A stretch of DNA of 64,000 nucleotides from assembly GCF_005239225.2 (NCBI RefSeq), contig NC_133298.1, forward strand, positions 2,976,001 through 3,040,000, in the 5' to 3' direction. Below the pieces are notes generated by a model, which was given only the letters and a program-made list of their open reading frames with translations, was not told where the DNA came from and did not search any database. This DNA comes from Populus alba (Eukaryota; Streptophyta; Magnoliopsida; Malpighiales; Salicaceae). The translations under genes were made by a program, and so were the position numbers. Shown piece after piece: positions 1-11,203 of this stretch. Within the stretch, counting starts at the first letter, position 1, and every line of letters starts with the position of its first letter.

Positions 1-1336
1 CTTTGCTCTTGTTGTTATTAGAATCTCTGATTTTCTAATGGTGCCTCGTAGTGTGCCATATATCCATTTTTCTTACAAAGAAAACCTTTTTTCAAAAATG
101 ATTTTTTAAAAGATCTGTTTTGTTCCAGAGAACTGAAACTCTCAATGTCTGTTTATAACAATGTTCAGGCAACTCTGGGGCTTTATGTCGAATCTCTTAG
201 TAAAAGTAATCTAAGATGAAGGCAAGTGATGAGAGGACCTTCTGCTTTGGTTTTCAAAGTGTTTAAGCGATTGCTTGAAGGTATTTTGAGACAAAAGAAG
301 CAATTTGCCTTTTATCTTTAGAAACACTCTTTTTAACAGCATGAATAATAATGAGTAATTATTTGTTACGCCATGACTCTTTATGGAAAAGTCTCTTATA
401 TTTTGAGAACGTCGTTTATTGATCCAGGTTGCTTACTTGATTAGAAAGGACTTCAAAGGCACGTAATGTAGTTTATGGCTCAAGGCTATAAAAGAAAGAG
501 TATTTCATAAGCTCAAAAAGTGTTTAAGGGCTTATAAACTATAGATCACTATTATCTTGTCTTGGCATTTTCTTTTGCTACCTTGACAACAGAATGATGC
601 TAAGTATTCCAAATGAGGAACTTCTATTTTCTTTTTGTTATTCCCATATTTGTTAGGAATTCTCTCAATTGTTTGGAATTTAATTGAATGCTTTGTTGTC
701 AGATTTTCTTTATAAGCTCACATGCTTTCAAGACAATTTCCTTAATCATATTTCTCTGTTTGCCCCCTAGTATAGGGTGTGATCTTAGTGAAGGTTCTTG
801 TGAAAGAAAAAAAAACTTTATATAGACTCGGCTCAAATTGGGACTGCAAAGGATAATTTTAAAGAAAGTGAAAGGAATATCAAAGATGGCCTTTCCTCAT
901 TTCAAGTAAGATCAGTTAAAACCAATAAACTTTGTCCACATCCAGCGTAATGCTTTGGACTTGTAAGATACCACGTTTTGTGAGTCCATGACAAACTAAT
1001 GTACTACCAACCATTATTCATGCTGATAAAATGTGGATCCAAGACATAATTTGGGTGATAGTTGTTCCAATTGCATGTTTTGACTTGTTTGGTCATCTCT
1101 TTCAAGGGAATTACTCTGAACATTATTCTAAACAAATCATTGATTTATTTCATTGAAATCACAAACAAAATCAGTTATTTTAAAACCTCATTTAAGAAAA
1201 ATGGACTCTCTTGTCGAAAAAAAGTTTGAAAGATCAAATTGTTGAGCCATTGAGATCATGCATGGGCTTTTTGGTGAGGTATAATGCAAAGAGAATTTCC
1301 TGGCCAAAACTTTATTGATTTGATTGGATGAAACCA
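1..1336 (-). other. 3' untranslated part of the Ogre element
   Basis: About 1.3 kb lies downstream of the integrase stop. It has no long ORF, no sequence resembling the LTR at 11207-13429, and no clear polypurine tract. It is most simply the 3' non-coding region of the element, with the 3' LTR beyond the window. It could also be a later insertion. Confidence 0.5.
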
Positions 1337-3262
1337 TCATACATAGTACTTTTTCACATAATCAGAGTTCACAGGCCTAGGTAAATCATCTCCATACATC
1401 CTAGTTAACAACAGAGCTCCTCCGGAGAATGCTTTCTTCACTACATATGGGCCTTCATAGTTTGGTGCCCATTTGCTTCGGTCTTCACTTGGTAATGGCA
1501 AGATTTTTCGTAGTACTAGATCCCCTTCTTCGAATCTTCTTGGTCGGACTTTCCGGTCATATGCTTTGGCCATCCTTCTTTGGTATAACTGGTGATGACA
1601 AATTGCAGCCAACCTCTTCTCACTTATCATGTTTAGCTGCTCATATCTCACTTTAGCCCATTCAGCTTCTTCTAGTTCAGATTCTATTAGTACTCTCAAA
1701 GATGGAATTTCTACTTCCAAAGGCATCACTGCCTCCATCCCAAATACTAATGAGTAAGGTGTAGCTCCAGTAGATGTCCTTACTGCTGTACAATATGCAT
1801 GCAGAGCAAAGGGAAGCATCTCATGCCAATCCTTGTACGTGACTACCATCTTCTGGATAATCTTCTTGATATTCTTGTTTGCAGCTTCGACAACACCATT
1901 CATCTTTGGTCTATAAGGAGACGAGTTTGAATGTTTAATTTTCCACTTCGTACACAATTCTGTGATTATTTTTCCATTAAAATTTTGGGCGTTGTCGGTC
2001 ACTATCTTCTCAGGTGTACCGTACCGACATATCAAATCTTTCTCAATGAAGCACTTGACCACTTTTTGAGTTACATGAGCATAAGAGCTGGCCTCCACCC
2101 ACTTTGTGAAGTAATCAATGGCTACTAAGATAAATTGATGCCTATTGCTGGCCTTCGGGTTGATTGGACCAATCACATCTATTCCCCACATTGCAAATGG
2201 CCATGGTGATGTCATATTAAACAGAGGAGCTGGAGGTGCATTTATCTTATCACTGTACACTTGACATTTATGGCATTTTCTGACATAATCGATGCAATCT
2301 TTCTCCATGGTCATCCAGAAGTACCCAGATCGTTGCATTTGTCTAGCCATCATGTGCCCACTTGCATGAGTTGCACAAATTCCTTCATGAATTTCTTGCA
2401 ATGCTACCTTAGCTTCGATTTCATCTAGACATCTTAGTAAAGTTCCATTGAATGATCTTTTATATAGAATTTCTCCATCCAGGTAAAATTCCATAGCTAA
2501 CCTTCTCAAGGTCTTCATATCTGCTTTAGATGCCCCCAAGGGATATTCTTGATATTGGATAAACCTCTTGATGTCATAAAACCATGGGTTCCCATCTATT
2601 TCTCCTTCAAGTGAACAACAATGAGCTGAAAAATTTTTAATCTCAATGTGGATTGGTTGTACCCTGATTCCGTAATCAATTTTGGCCATAGAAGCTAAGG
2701 TTGCCAAAGCATCAGCAAACTGGTTTTTGTCTCTTCCCACATGGGTAAAATCTATCTCATCAAAGCCCTCAGTCAGTTTTGAGAGATATTGTTGATATGG
2801 GATCAATTTTTCTTCTTTGGTCTGCCATTCGCCTTTCACTTGACAAATTATTAACATTGAATCCCCATAGACATCAAGCTTCTTTATTTTCATCTCTAAA
2901 GCAGCTTCCAACCCAAAGATACAAGCCTCATATTCAGCAGTATTGTTGGTACATTCAAATTGTAGTTTGATTGAGATGGGATATTGCTTCTGGTCAGGTG
3001 AGATTATCACAGCCCCCGCTCCATTGCCAGATACATTCACTGCCCCATCAAAATACATAATCCACCAATCATTCTTCTCTTTGTCTTCTTCTACTATCAA
3101 CACATCTTCATCCGGGAAGTCAAATTTCAAAGGCTCATAATCTTTGATAGCATTATCTGCCAAATGATCAGCAATTACACTTCCTTTTACGGATTTTCTT
3201 ATCTTGTATACAATGTCATACTCGGCCAACATTACTTGCCATCTTGCTATTCGACTTGACAA
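1337..3262 (-). pseudogene. Ogre pol, C-terminal part: second RNase H and integrase
   Basis: This 641-codon stretch is the distal part of pol. Near residues 65-195 is a second RNase H domain (motifs MYFDGA, TNNTAEYEA, FADALA) of the type described in Tat elements as archaeal-like. The integrase follows: a zinc-binding region (THASGH, then CHKC), a catalytic core with GIDVIG, IVTDNAQNF and a Glu in NGVVEAANKNI, consistent with a DDE triad, and a C-terminal module (RRFEEGDLVLRK). The integrase itself has no stop. The reading frame is shifted relative to the RT segment: at about 3247-3262 the sequence after FEKP goes out of frame, so no single polyprotein can be made without frameshifting. In the intact family this protein inserts cDNA into the genome. 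Confidence 0.9.
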
Positions 3263-4707
3263 GGTTTCTCAAAGATGTATTTAAGAGGATCTAATTTTGA
3301 GATCAACCAAGTGGTATAATACAACATATATTGTCGAAGACGCTTCGTGCTCCATACAAGAGCACAACATAGCTTCTCAATCATAGTATATCTGGATTCA
3401 CAATCGGTGAACTTCTTACTCAGATAATAAATGGCTTGCTCCTTTCTTCCAAACTCATCATGTTGTCCCAACACACAACCCATTGCTTCCTCAGTTACTG
3501 TCAAATACAAGATCAAAGGTCTTCCAGGCACAGGTGGCACTAACAAAGGTGGATTCTGTAAGTATTGCTTTATTTTATCAAAAGCTTCTTGACAATCTTT
3601 GTCCCAAGTACCAGGATCTTTTTTCCGAAGCAATCGGAAAATTGGCTCACATGTTGCTGTTAATTGAGATATAAATCGTGCAATGTAATTCAAACGTCCC
3701 AAGAAACCTCTTACTTCTTTTTCGATTTTAGGAGTTGTCATAGCTTGAATTGCTTTCACTTTATCAGGATCGATCTCTATTCCTTTATTGCTTATCACAA
3801 ACCCTAGCAACTTTCCAGACTTCACCCCAAATGAGCATTTTGCAGGATTCAATTTCAACTGATACTTCCTTAGTCTTTCAAACAATTTTCTTAGAATCTG
3901 AACGTGATCTTCTTCATTCGTAGACTTGGCAACCATGTCATCCACATACACTTCAATCTCTTTATGTATCATATCATGAAAAAGTGTCACCATTGCCCTT
4001 TGATATGTGGCTCCAGCATTCTTTAACCCGAATGGCATCACTTTGTAGCAAAATGTTCCCCATGGTGTGATAAAAGTGGTCTTCTCTTTATCTTATTCAG
4101 CTATTTTAATCTGGTTATACCCGAAGAATCCATCCATGAAGGAATAAGTTGAGCTTCTAGCAACATTGTCTACCAAGACATCTATGTGAGGCAAAGGAAA
4201 ATTATCCTTTGGACTAGCTTTGTTTAGATCCCTGAAATCTACACATACTCTGATTTTGTCGTCCTTATTTGGTACAACCACTATGTTCGATACCCATTGA
4301 GGGTATTTAATGACTTCTAGAAAACCAGCATCCCACTGCTTCTTTATCTCTGCCTTGACCTTGAGTAGAATATCCGGGCGAATTCTTCTCAATTTCTGCT
4401 TGACAGGTTTACGTCATTCTATCAAAGGCACTCTGTGTACTACAATATCAATGTCTAAACCAGGCATATCTGCATAAGACCAGGCAAACACATCCATATA
4501 TTCTTGTAGTAATGAGGTTAAATTGCATCTTTCTTCTGTAGTAATCAGAGTTCCAATCTTTAGCTCTCTTTTATCTTGCTCGGTGCCTACATTTATCACC
4601 TCTAATTCTTCTTTTGCAGGTTTCCAAGCATGCTCAGACTGTTCTATTTGTCTAGTGAACTCTTTCATATAATCTTCATTCCATTCCTCTTCGTCCATTG
4701 CAATCAC
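3247..4707 (-). pseudogene. Ogre pol, reverse transcriptase and first RNase H, with two in-frame stops
   Basis: Three open segments (4414-4707, 4093-4392, 3247-4041) share one frame and form one RT/RNase H coding region broken by a TGA at 4411-4413 and a TAA at 4093-4095. The first segment ends just before the expected linker motif KPVKQKLRR. The second carries the RT palm start (VDFRDLNKASPKDNFPLP). The third has MPFGLKNAGATYQ and the catalytic YVDD box, then a retroviral-type RNase H region (ILYLTVTEEAMGCVLGQ). Reading resumes correctly after each stop, so both look like point mutations. The last codons overlap the next segment in another frame. RT copies element RNA into DNA; this copy cannot do so unaided. 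Confidence 0.9.
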
Positions 4708-4783
4708 ATCCTTATCAAAGTTTGGCCATTCATTTTCAATGCAATATGTTTGTGGATTTATGGAGGATTCGTTTTCAGAATTC

Positions 4784-5029
4784 CTGAAAGCGGAAGGTGT
4801 TTTGTGTAAATGCGTATTTTGTAGCCAAACAAAACAACAAAAGATAACAATTGCTGAAGAAAATGCATGATCTCAATAATATTTTAAAAGTTGACTCAAT
4901 AATTATTAAAGACCTTATGTTGACATCTTGAGCCAAGATTTCCAACTAGGTACAAAAACACAAAGCAAACTACAAAGCAAAGCACACAAAGCACATAATA
5001 GCAAATATAAGCAAACGCTTGTTCATTAC
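4784..5029 (-). other. Predicted intron between Ogre protease and RT
   Basis: On the minus strand the protease ORF reads FKK and then stops. A GTAATG donor begins at 5029 and a CTTTCAG acceptor ends at 4784. Removing these 246 bp joins the protease frame exactly to the RT frame, with an open, stop-free junction down to 4414. Stops fill the unspliced interval. Ogre elements are known to carry an intron at this place. Splicing is inferred from sequence, not observed. Confidence 0.75.
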
Positions 5030-6585
5030 TTCTTGAAAACGACTGGGGCTTCTTCAATCTCCCAATTACAGAATACTTCATCAACCGAAAGCTTTCGCAC
5101 AAAGGCGTTGGTTGGAGCCTCTTCTAGAGAGTGGATAGTTAACTGAGGTAACAATTCATCTTCTTTTGCTGTTTTTGGCTCGTCATTAGAATTCCAGTCT
5201 TGTCCTTCACCTTCCTCTACATTATTGATATCCATGAAAGCAAGTTTCTGTCCCAAGACTTCCGTCATGTTTTCAGGTTTCATCACATATGCTAACTTTG
5301 GGAAAGAAACATGGATGGGTGGGATTACAATGTCTTCTTCTTCTGGCTTTCTTCCTTCCATTCTGGCCAACCTTCTTTCTCGCTTAATCCTAGCAGCTCT
5401 CTGGTAATCATCTTTCTTAGGCTTAAAGCCAAGCCCAAACCTCTGATCAACATCCTTAATTTTCATTATGTTGACTTTCTCAAGATTTCTCGTAATTGGA
5501 TCATTCTGGAATGGTAGCCCATGTTTCAAAAAGCATTTAGCTATCATTCTGGTAGTATCAGAAATCATTGGTCTTCTTAACACTGTATTCTCTGGTACCC
5601 ATTCAGTGTTCACAATCTCAAAGGCATGGAGATTTCCATCTTTGCAATCTTCTGCTTCAATATAAGTGATCGACACATTCCTTATCATGGATAAGGTTTC
5701 TTCTGCCTTAACTTTCACTAGAGTACCATTGATGATGTACTTCAGACATTGGTGTAGAGATGATGTCACAGCCCCAGCGGTATGTATCCATGGTCTTCCT
5801 AGTAACATGCTATACGAAGGATGGATATCCATCACTTGTAAGGTTACCAAAAACATTTGAGGCCCTATAAACAATTCAATATCAATGGTCCCTATCACCG
5901 GTCTAGGGGAACCATCATACGCTCTAGCTGTTATCGTGCTTGGTCTCATGTGAGTAGCATCAATTGGCATCTCATCTAGCATATGCTTTGGTAGCACATT
6001 CAACGCCGAGCCATTATCCACAAGCACTTTGCCGATCAAACAGTCTTTACATTTCACGGTGATGTACAAAGGCTTGGTATGCCCAGTCCCTTCCGGGTCT
6101 AGCTCATCTTCTGTGAAGTATAGGTAATTAGAGGCTTGAATTCTCCCCACCAAATGTTCCATTGTGTCTTGAGTAATATCCTGCGGCACATATGCTTCAT
6201 TCAACATCTTTTGCAATGCTTTACGGTGTAACTCAGAACTCAAGATAAGTGACATTAAAGAGATTCTGGCAGGAGTTTTCTTCAACTGATCCACCACACT
6301 ATACTCACTATGCTTCATCAATTTCAGAAATTCATTGGACTCGTCCTCACTTATGGGTTTGTTCACTTCCATGCCTTTAAAAGCATCAACTATCTCTTTT
6401 CCTTTAGCTTTCCTCTGCCTCTCTAATTCTTCTGGTGTAAAACACCGACCACTTCGAGTTAAACCACCGATTTCAGGGTGAAAGATAGGAGTAGGGTTGA
6501 AAGAATACCTATAATTGTAAGGCATTGTGCCATAACTCTCACTGTTTGTGCATACAGGCTTGGTCAGGATTAATTGGTGGACCAC
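5026..6585 (-). CDS. Ogre protease region (pro)
   Basis: A 519-codon ORF beginning in the gag-pro junction. A retropepsin-like aspartic protease domain is centred near residues 180-270: catalytic motif VLVDNGSALNVLP, then LGRPWIHTAGAV, both typical of plant Ty3/gypsy proteases. The C-terminal part is acidic and leads to the pro-RT intron. The family enzyme cleaves the Gag-Pol polyprotein in the virus-like particle. Its frame is offset from gag by one base, so gag-pro expression would need frameshifting, or the offset is a later mutation. The listed start is a GTG, not a real initiation codon. Confidence 0.85.
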   Translation of the reverse strand: MVHQLILTKPVCTNSESYGTMPYNYRYSFNPTPIFHPEIGGLTRSGRCFTPEELERQRKAKGKEIVDAFKGMEVNKPISEDESNEFLKLMKHSEYSVVDQLKKTPARISLMSLILSSELHRKALQKMLNEAYVPQDITQDTMEHLVGRIQASNYLYFTEDELDPEGTGHTKPLYITVKCKDCLIGKVLVDNGSALNVLPKHMLDEMPIDATHMRPSTITARAYDGSPRPVIGTIDIELFIGPQMFLVTLQVMDIHPSYSMLLGRPWIHTAGAVTSSLHQCLKYIINGTLVKVKAEETLSMIRNVSITYIEAEDCKDGNLHAFEIVNTEWVPENTVLRRPMISDTTRMIAKCFLKHGLPFQNDPITRNLEKVNIMKIKDVDQRFGLGFKPKKDDYQRAARIKRERRLARMEGRKPEEEDIVIPPIHVSFPKLAYVMKPENMTEVLGQKLAFMDINNVEEGEGQDWNSNDEPKTAKEDELLPQLTIHSLEEAPTNAFVRKLSVDEVFCNWEIEEAPVVFKK

Positions 6586-6595
6586 CCACAGTTGG

Positions 6596-8365
6596 TTAAA
6601 GTCTACAAACTTCCATTTTTGTCTCCTGACGGCCTATCATCCCAATTTCACTGCTCCCTTCTTCACTCTCTATCCTTATCATGCCGAAAGTCAACATCCT
6701 TTTCACTTCTTGGTGAAATTCTTCACAATCATCAATGTGATGTCCCACCTTGCCATGAAACTTACAGTAGTTATTTCCATTCGTCACTGGTTCAAACTCA
6801 GATAAATATCCAGACTGTACCAGCATACCATATAGTCTTTCCATGGAAACCTTCAAAACTCTTTCCTTCTTGTCCTCCACTCCTACAACATTCACTCCCC
6901 CACTGCTTGTAGCATGATTGGGCAAAGGGTTGGACTTCACATTCGGTGCATCATCAAAAGTTATCCATCCAGCCTTTATCAATTGCAGAAGCTTGTTTTT
7001 AAATGCATTACAGCTTTCAATGTTATGTCCAGCAACGCCAGCATGATATTCACATTTCAGATCTGGCTTATACCAATTTGGGTATGGAGGTTGCAATGGG
7101 GTTAAGGGAACGGGAGCTACTTGCCCAATACTCAACAACTTTGAGTACATTTCTCCCAAAGGAAGTGGTAATGGTGGCAATCGCTCTTGGGTTCTTTGAA
7201 AATTCCTTCTTGGAGGATTAACGATCTGGTTACTTTGTGGGTCATGTGGTTGGTTTTGTTGGTTGGTAGGGAAAGGTTTAGTGAAGTTTACACTTGCAAC
7301 TTGTTGGGTAGGCATTTGGAAGTTATAATGGTGGTAATTTGTTTTCTTACCCTTATACACTCCTTCCACGCTGTTCACCTCGGAATCCTTCTTTTTCCCA
7401 ATAAAGCCTTTCTTCTCAGTAGGCTCTGACATTCTCCCCGCTCTAATCGCTTGTTCTATTCTCTCAGTGATAGTTACAGCATCATAGAAATGCTGAGCTG
7501 AACTACCCACCAGGTGTTCAAAGTAGGGAGATTTAAAAGTGTTAGAAAAAAGAGTGACCATTTCTTTTTCTAACAAAGAGGGTTGCACATGAGATGCTTT
7601 TTCACGCCATCTCAAAGCGTATTCTCTTACAGTCTCTTTGCTGACCTTTTCCATGACTAACAAGCTTGACCTGTCCGCGGCTACCTCCATGTTGAATTTA
7701 TACTGCTCCACAAAGGCTTTTACCAAATCTTTCCACTTTTTGATCTTGGTGTTATCCAGCCTTGTATACCAGCTTAATGCCGATCCAGAAAGACTGTCTT
7801 GAAAGAAATGGATGAGAAGTTTCTCATCATTCACTACCTCTGCCATCTTATTGCAATAAGATTTAAGATGAGTGACTGGGCATTCAGTTCCAGTATACTT
7901 GATGAATTCTGGTACCCTAAATTTTCTGGGTACAACTACATTTGGAACTAAACACATTTCTGCAGCATAAACAGGATCATATAAGTCTGCCCCTTCTACT
8001 GCCTTCAATCTCTCTTCTAGAGCGGTCAATTTATCATAATCAACATTTTCAGAGAATTTCATCCTTTGTGGGTCATCAGTTGCCAGGTTTATAGTAACTG
8101 GCACTTGTGCTGGTGGAACATTGGCAGTGAATTGTTGTTCAAATGAAGAGGGATTTGCCCCTAAATTTTGAGGTGGGAATACAAAGGGAGCTGATGGCAT
8201 AGATATAGATGGAGTTGCAACTGCCGGCTGGGTAGAGGTACCTTCCCCAGACTTGGATACTAGGGTCTGCTCGAGTAGACTTGTAAGTCGTGCTATATCG
8301 TTTTTCATGTTCTCTAACTCTCTTTGATAATGAGCCTCTAGTTGGGCTCTTTCTTCATTCTCCAT
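6596..8365 (-). CDS. Ogre Gag polyprotein
   Basis: An intact 589-residue Gag starting at an ATG. It has a short N-terminal coiled coil (about 1-40), a Pro/Ser-rich linker, a retrotransposon capsid domain (about 145-310, including LSGSALSWYTRLD and VREYALRWREKA), a basic linker, and two Cys/His motifs (CEYHAGVAGHNIESC and CKFHGKVGHHIDDC). These replace the CCHC knuckle, as is common in this lineage. Gag forms the particle that packages element RNA. It stays open to a TAA at 6596-6598, 11 bases before the protease ORF begins in another frame. Confidence 0.9.
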   Translation of the reverse strand: MENEERAQLEAHYQRELENMKNDIARLTSLLEQTLVSKSGEGTSTQPAVATPSISMPSAPFVFPPQNLGANPSSFEQQFTANVPPAQVPVTINLATDDPQRMKFSENVDYDKLTALEERLKAVEGADLYDPVYAAEMCLVPNVVVPRKFRVPEFIKYTGTECPVTHLKSYCNKMAEVVNDEKLLIHFFQDSLSGSALSWYTRLDNTKIKKWKDLVKAFVEQYKFNMEVAADRSSLLVMEKVSKETVREYALRWREKASHVQPSLLEKEMVTLFSNTFKSPYFEHLVGSSAQHFYDAVTITERIEQAIRAGRMSEPTEKKGFIGKKKDSEVNSVEGVYKGKKTNYHHYNFQMPTQQVASVNFTKPFPTNQQNQPHDPQSNQIVNPPRRNFQRTQERLPPLPLPLGEMYSKLLSIGQVAPVPLTPLQPPYPNWYKPDLKCEYHAGVAGHNIESCNAFKNKLLQLIKAGWITFDDAPNVKSNPLPNHATSSGGVNVVGVEDKKERVLKVSMERLYGMLVQSGYLSEFEPVTNGNNYCKFHGKVGHHIDDCEEFHQEVKRMLTFGMIRIESEEGSSEIGMIGRQETKMEVCRL

Positions 8366-8690
8366 TATCTTCCTTCGTAGTCGAGTGTAATGAATTTTAT
8401 GGCCACTTGGGGGACCTATATTTCAACCTGGATGAATGCAAGTAAACTAAATGAAATGCACAAATGGGTGCAAAATGCCATATGGTTTATGCATGTTTGT
8501 TATTGGTTTCAAATTTTCTTTTAACTTATGATAAGGAACAAACCAGATCAGATTCTCTTAAAAAAAAGTTCTCACTGAGGACTCCAAACCTACAGGGACT
8601 TGAACCGATTTAGGGGAGAAATTTGATGCCATAAATCAGAATCAAAATAAGCATTTCTCATTATTTTACAATATTACAATTACAACAGAC

Positions 8691-10622
8691 TCAATCTTTC
8701 CAAAGCCTTGGACCGTCATATGCTGAGATCTCATTAATTCCATCTCTGATCAACCCAAAAAACCGATGGAATTCATTTCTAGTCATTGGCTCACCATCTG
8801 CTATTTGTTGGGCTATACCTCTTAATCCTAAAGCATAATTTTTGGCATCATCTGCTTGTACATGATAGCGCATAGCTTCAGAAGCCCAACATTCTGCTTC
8901 TCTTTCTGCATTTTCTTTTTCTGATGATAAGGTCTGCTCAATGGAAAACAAATGATCCACCCGCTCATCTAAATTGGCAATTATTATATTTTGACTTCGG
9001 CACTGCTCCTGGAGTGATTCATTTGTCTCTTCCAACTTCAATACCATTTCCTCAGCTTTTGATGCTCTTCCAATCCATCTCTTCATGCTAACATCTTGCC
9101 TCTTCTTATCCTCTGACAAAAGTACATATTTTTCTTGTAGTTGCTGGAACTTAAGTTGTTGTTGTTGTAGTTGAGCTGACAAATCATCCTTTTCTTGTCT
9201 TGTGGTAGCCAAAGCTTTTTCTTGAGTGATTAGATTAGATTCTAACCTTCTTCTTTTGGCCCCTAACTCTTCCACTTCAGCATTCAAACTTAGGTTGTAA
9301 GATTCTTGTTGGGCGCAGACTTCTTCGTATATGTCTTCAGCAGACTGAATCAAAGACCTCGGTGGCCCTTCAAAAGGAGGAACTCTGTACCCTTTCCCTC
9401 TCGTCTTTTGCCATATCGGATACGTTTTAGTTGTTTTTCCTTCTACTCTCTTAGCAGAAGTAACCCTACCAGGATGTTTCCATGCCTTCTTCACTGACTC
9501 TAATAATTTCTTCGAGGTCTTGAAATCTTCATAAAATGTTGCCAGTTCGGTAGTCATTGGAATAAACTGCTCAAATCCAAATTGTCGCAAAACCATGTTG
9601 GGACAATAACTAATACAGCAGCGGGCTCCTATCAACGGAACCCATGGGTAATCACCACAGTATGCCAGATAAGATTTGAAGTAAGAGTATCAACTCCTCC
9701 AATGAAACTGGGATTTACTTAAACTTCGAAACATTGATTCCCATGTGGATCTTCCTACTTCATGCAAATGCTTTTCAGCAAAATTCTCCAACTTAGAATA
9801 AAGATGCCATGGGGTACCAATCAAACCTGAAATCTTCCCCTCAATCATGTGACTCACAGTCCAGACAAACAACAACTGCAAACAACATCTTAAACGACCC
9901 TTTCCAGCTTTTCTACAATAATTCAAGGATGAGAATGTTTCTGCCAATATTGCTGCAGCAGGGTTGATTTTAAGGGTCACTACACTTTTAAAAACATTAA
10001 CAGCCTCAAAATCAATCATTCCCTCGGCAGATGGAAAAAGAACCAAACCATATATGCCTAAGGCCAAAATTCTCAGTCGAATTTCGTTGCTTTCATCGTG
10101 TAATCTCCTGTTGAATACGGCTTCTAGTACATTCCAAAACCAACCCTGGCTATTTCCTCGTTTAGTCGCCTGTGATTTTGCTAGTTGACAGTCTATCTGA
10201 GCAATCCAAGCGAAATTAGAAGGTGCATGCTCTGTATGTGTGTAAAAGTACACCTTTTCTGACTTGGGACAATCTAACAGGGAATCATACTCCTCGATAG
10301 TAGGAGTCATATCCACGGTATCAAAAGTGAAGCATCTATATTCTGGATCCCAGAACCCTATCATGGCTTGAAAACAAGCATGCTGGACCCTAATTTTCAG
10401 TAATTGTGATAGATCCCCATATTGTTTCTGAAAATCAATTTGATCATGAGAGGATAACTTTTCCCAACAATCTAGCAACTGTCCTGTACCAAGTGGCCTA
10501 TCATCTAATTTAACATGCTCTGGCAACTGAGACTCAAACTTTAATGGCAAACAATCCCCTTCATCATGTTGGTTCAATTCTGATCTGGTCAAAAATTCCT
10601 CAATAGTAATGGGCTTTTCCAT
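8691..10622 (-). pseudogene. Ogre ORF1: plant-mobile-like domain (DUF7745 type) plus coiled coil
   Basis: Two open segments (9690-10622 and 8691-9635) share a frame and are separated by one TGA at 9690-9692. The codons between that stop and 9635 are otherwise open, so this was one protein of about 643 residues. The N-terminal 350 residues resemble the aminotransferase-like/plant mobile domain family (DUF7745; GFWDPEYRCFTF, LDCPKSEKVYF, YLAYCGDYPWVPLIGAR). From about residue 440 to 560 it is a long coiled coil rich in Gln, Glu and Lys. Ogre elements are known to carry an ORF of unknown function before gag. I infer a structural or RNA/protein-binding role at most. The start is an ATG; the leader lies upstream. 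Confidence 0.8.
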
Positions 10623-11186
10623 CTCACACTTCCTATAAGGATCGGTGGAGATTTAATGAGAATATGAAATGTATATGAACATGTATGTTAATGCATTGAT
10701 ATTTGTTTGTGTCCTAAAGGTATATCCTAATTGATAGGATTTAGCTCATAGGGTTTGACTCAGTTTATTCTAATCTTAAAGATTTTCTTTGGTTCTTAGA
10801 TTGCCCGAATTACCCATGGGGTAATCAGCCTCTTAACCTTATACAACATGAGTATGGGAAGAAAATTCCACAATACCCGTCACATAGGGTGAGTTACAAT
10901 CCAAGCGAAAGTCCAAATGAGCATCAGTGGACATAAGTCACACTTGCCACTTGAATCTTTATTTTCTAATCTTAAAAAGGACGAGCTTGGGTCCAGAGCT
11001 TTTATGGGTTCACTGTGAAGTGTGTGAATACACAAATAAATAACATGCATGCATGTGTAATTAAAAAATGAAATGATTTACAATTGATATTGCATAAAAT
11101 AAATAGTGCAAATAAAATAAATACTCAAAAAAAAAATAGCAATAAAAAAAATGAAAAGCACACACAAGCAGTTGGTTCAACCCTGT
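10623..11186 (-). other. Ogre 5' leader
   Basis: The interval between the primer site and ORF1 is non-coding and A-rich on the plus strand (for example 11090-11160). No conserved motif beyond the adjacent primer site is evident. Confidence 0.6.
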
Positions 11187-11203
11187 CCCCAGTGGAGTCG
11201 CCA
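11186..11203 (-). promoter_or_regulatory. Primer binding site, tRNA-Arg type
   Basis: On the minus strand the sequence TGGCGACTCCACTGGGGA starts three bases inside the LTR end. The first nine bases (TGGCGACTC) are complementary to the CCA-tailed 3' end of plant tRNA-Arg(ACG) as I remember it, and Ogre elements use tRNA-Arg. The match beyond nine bases is imperfect. Confidence 0.7.
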
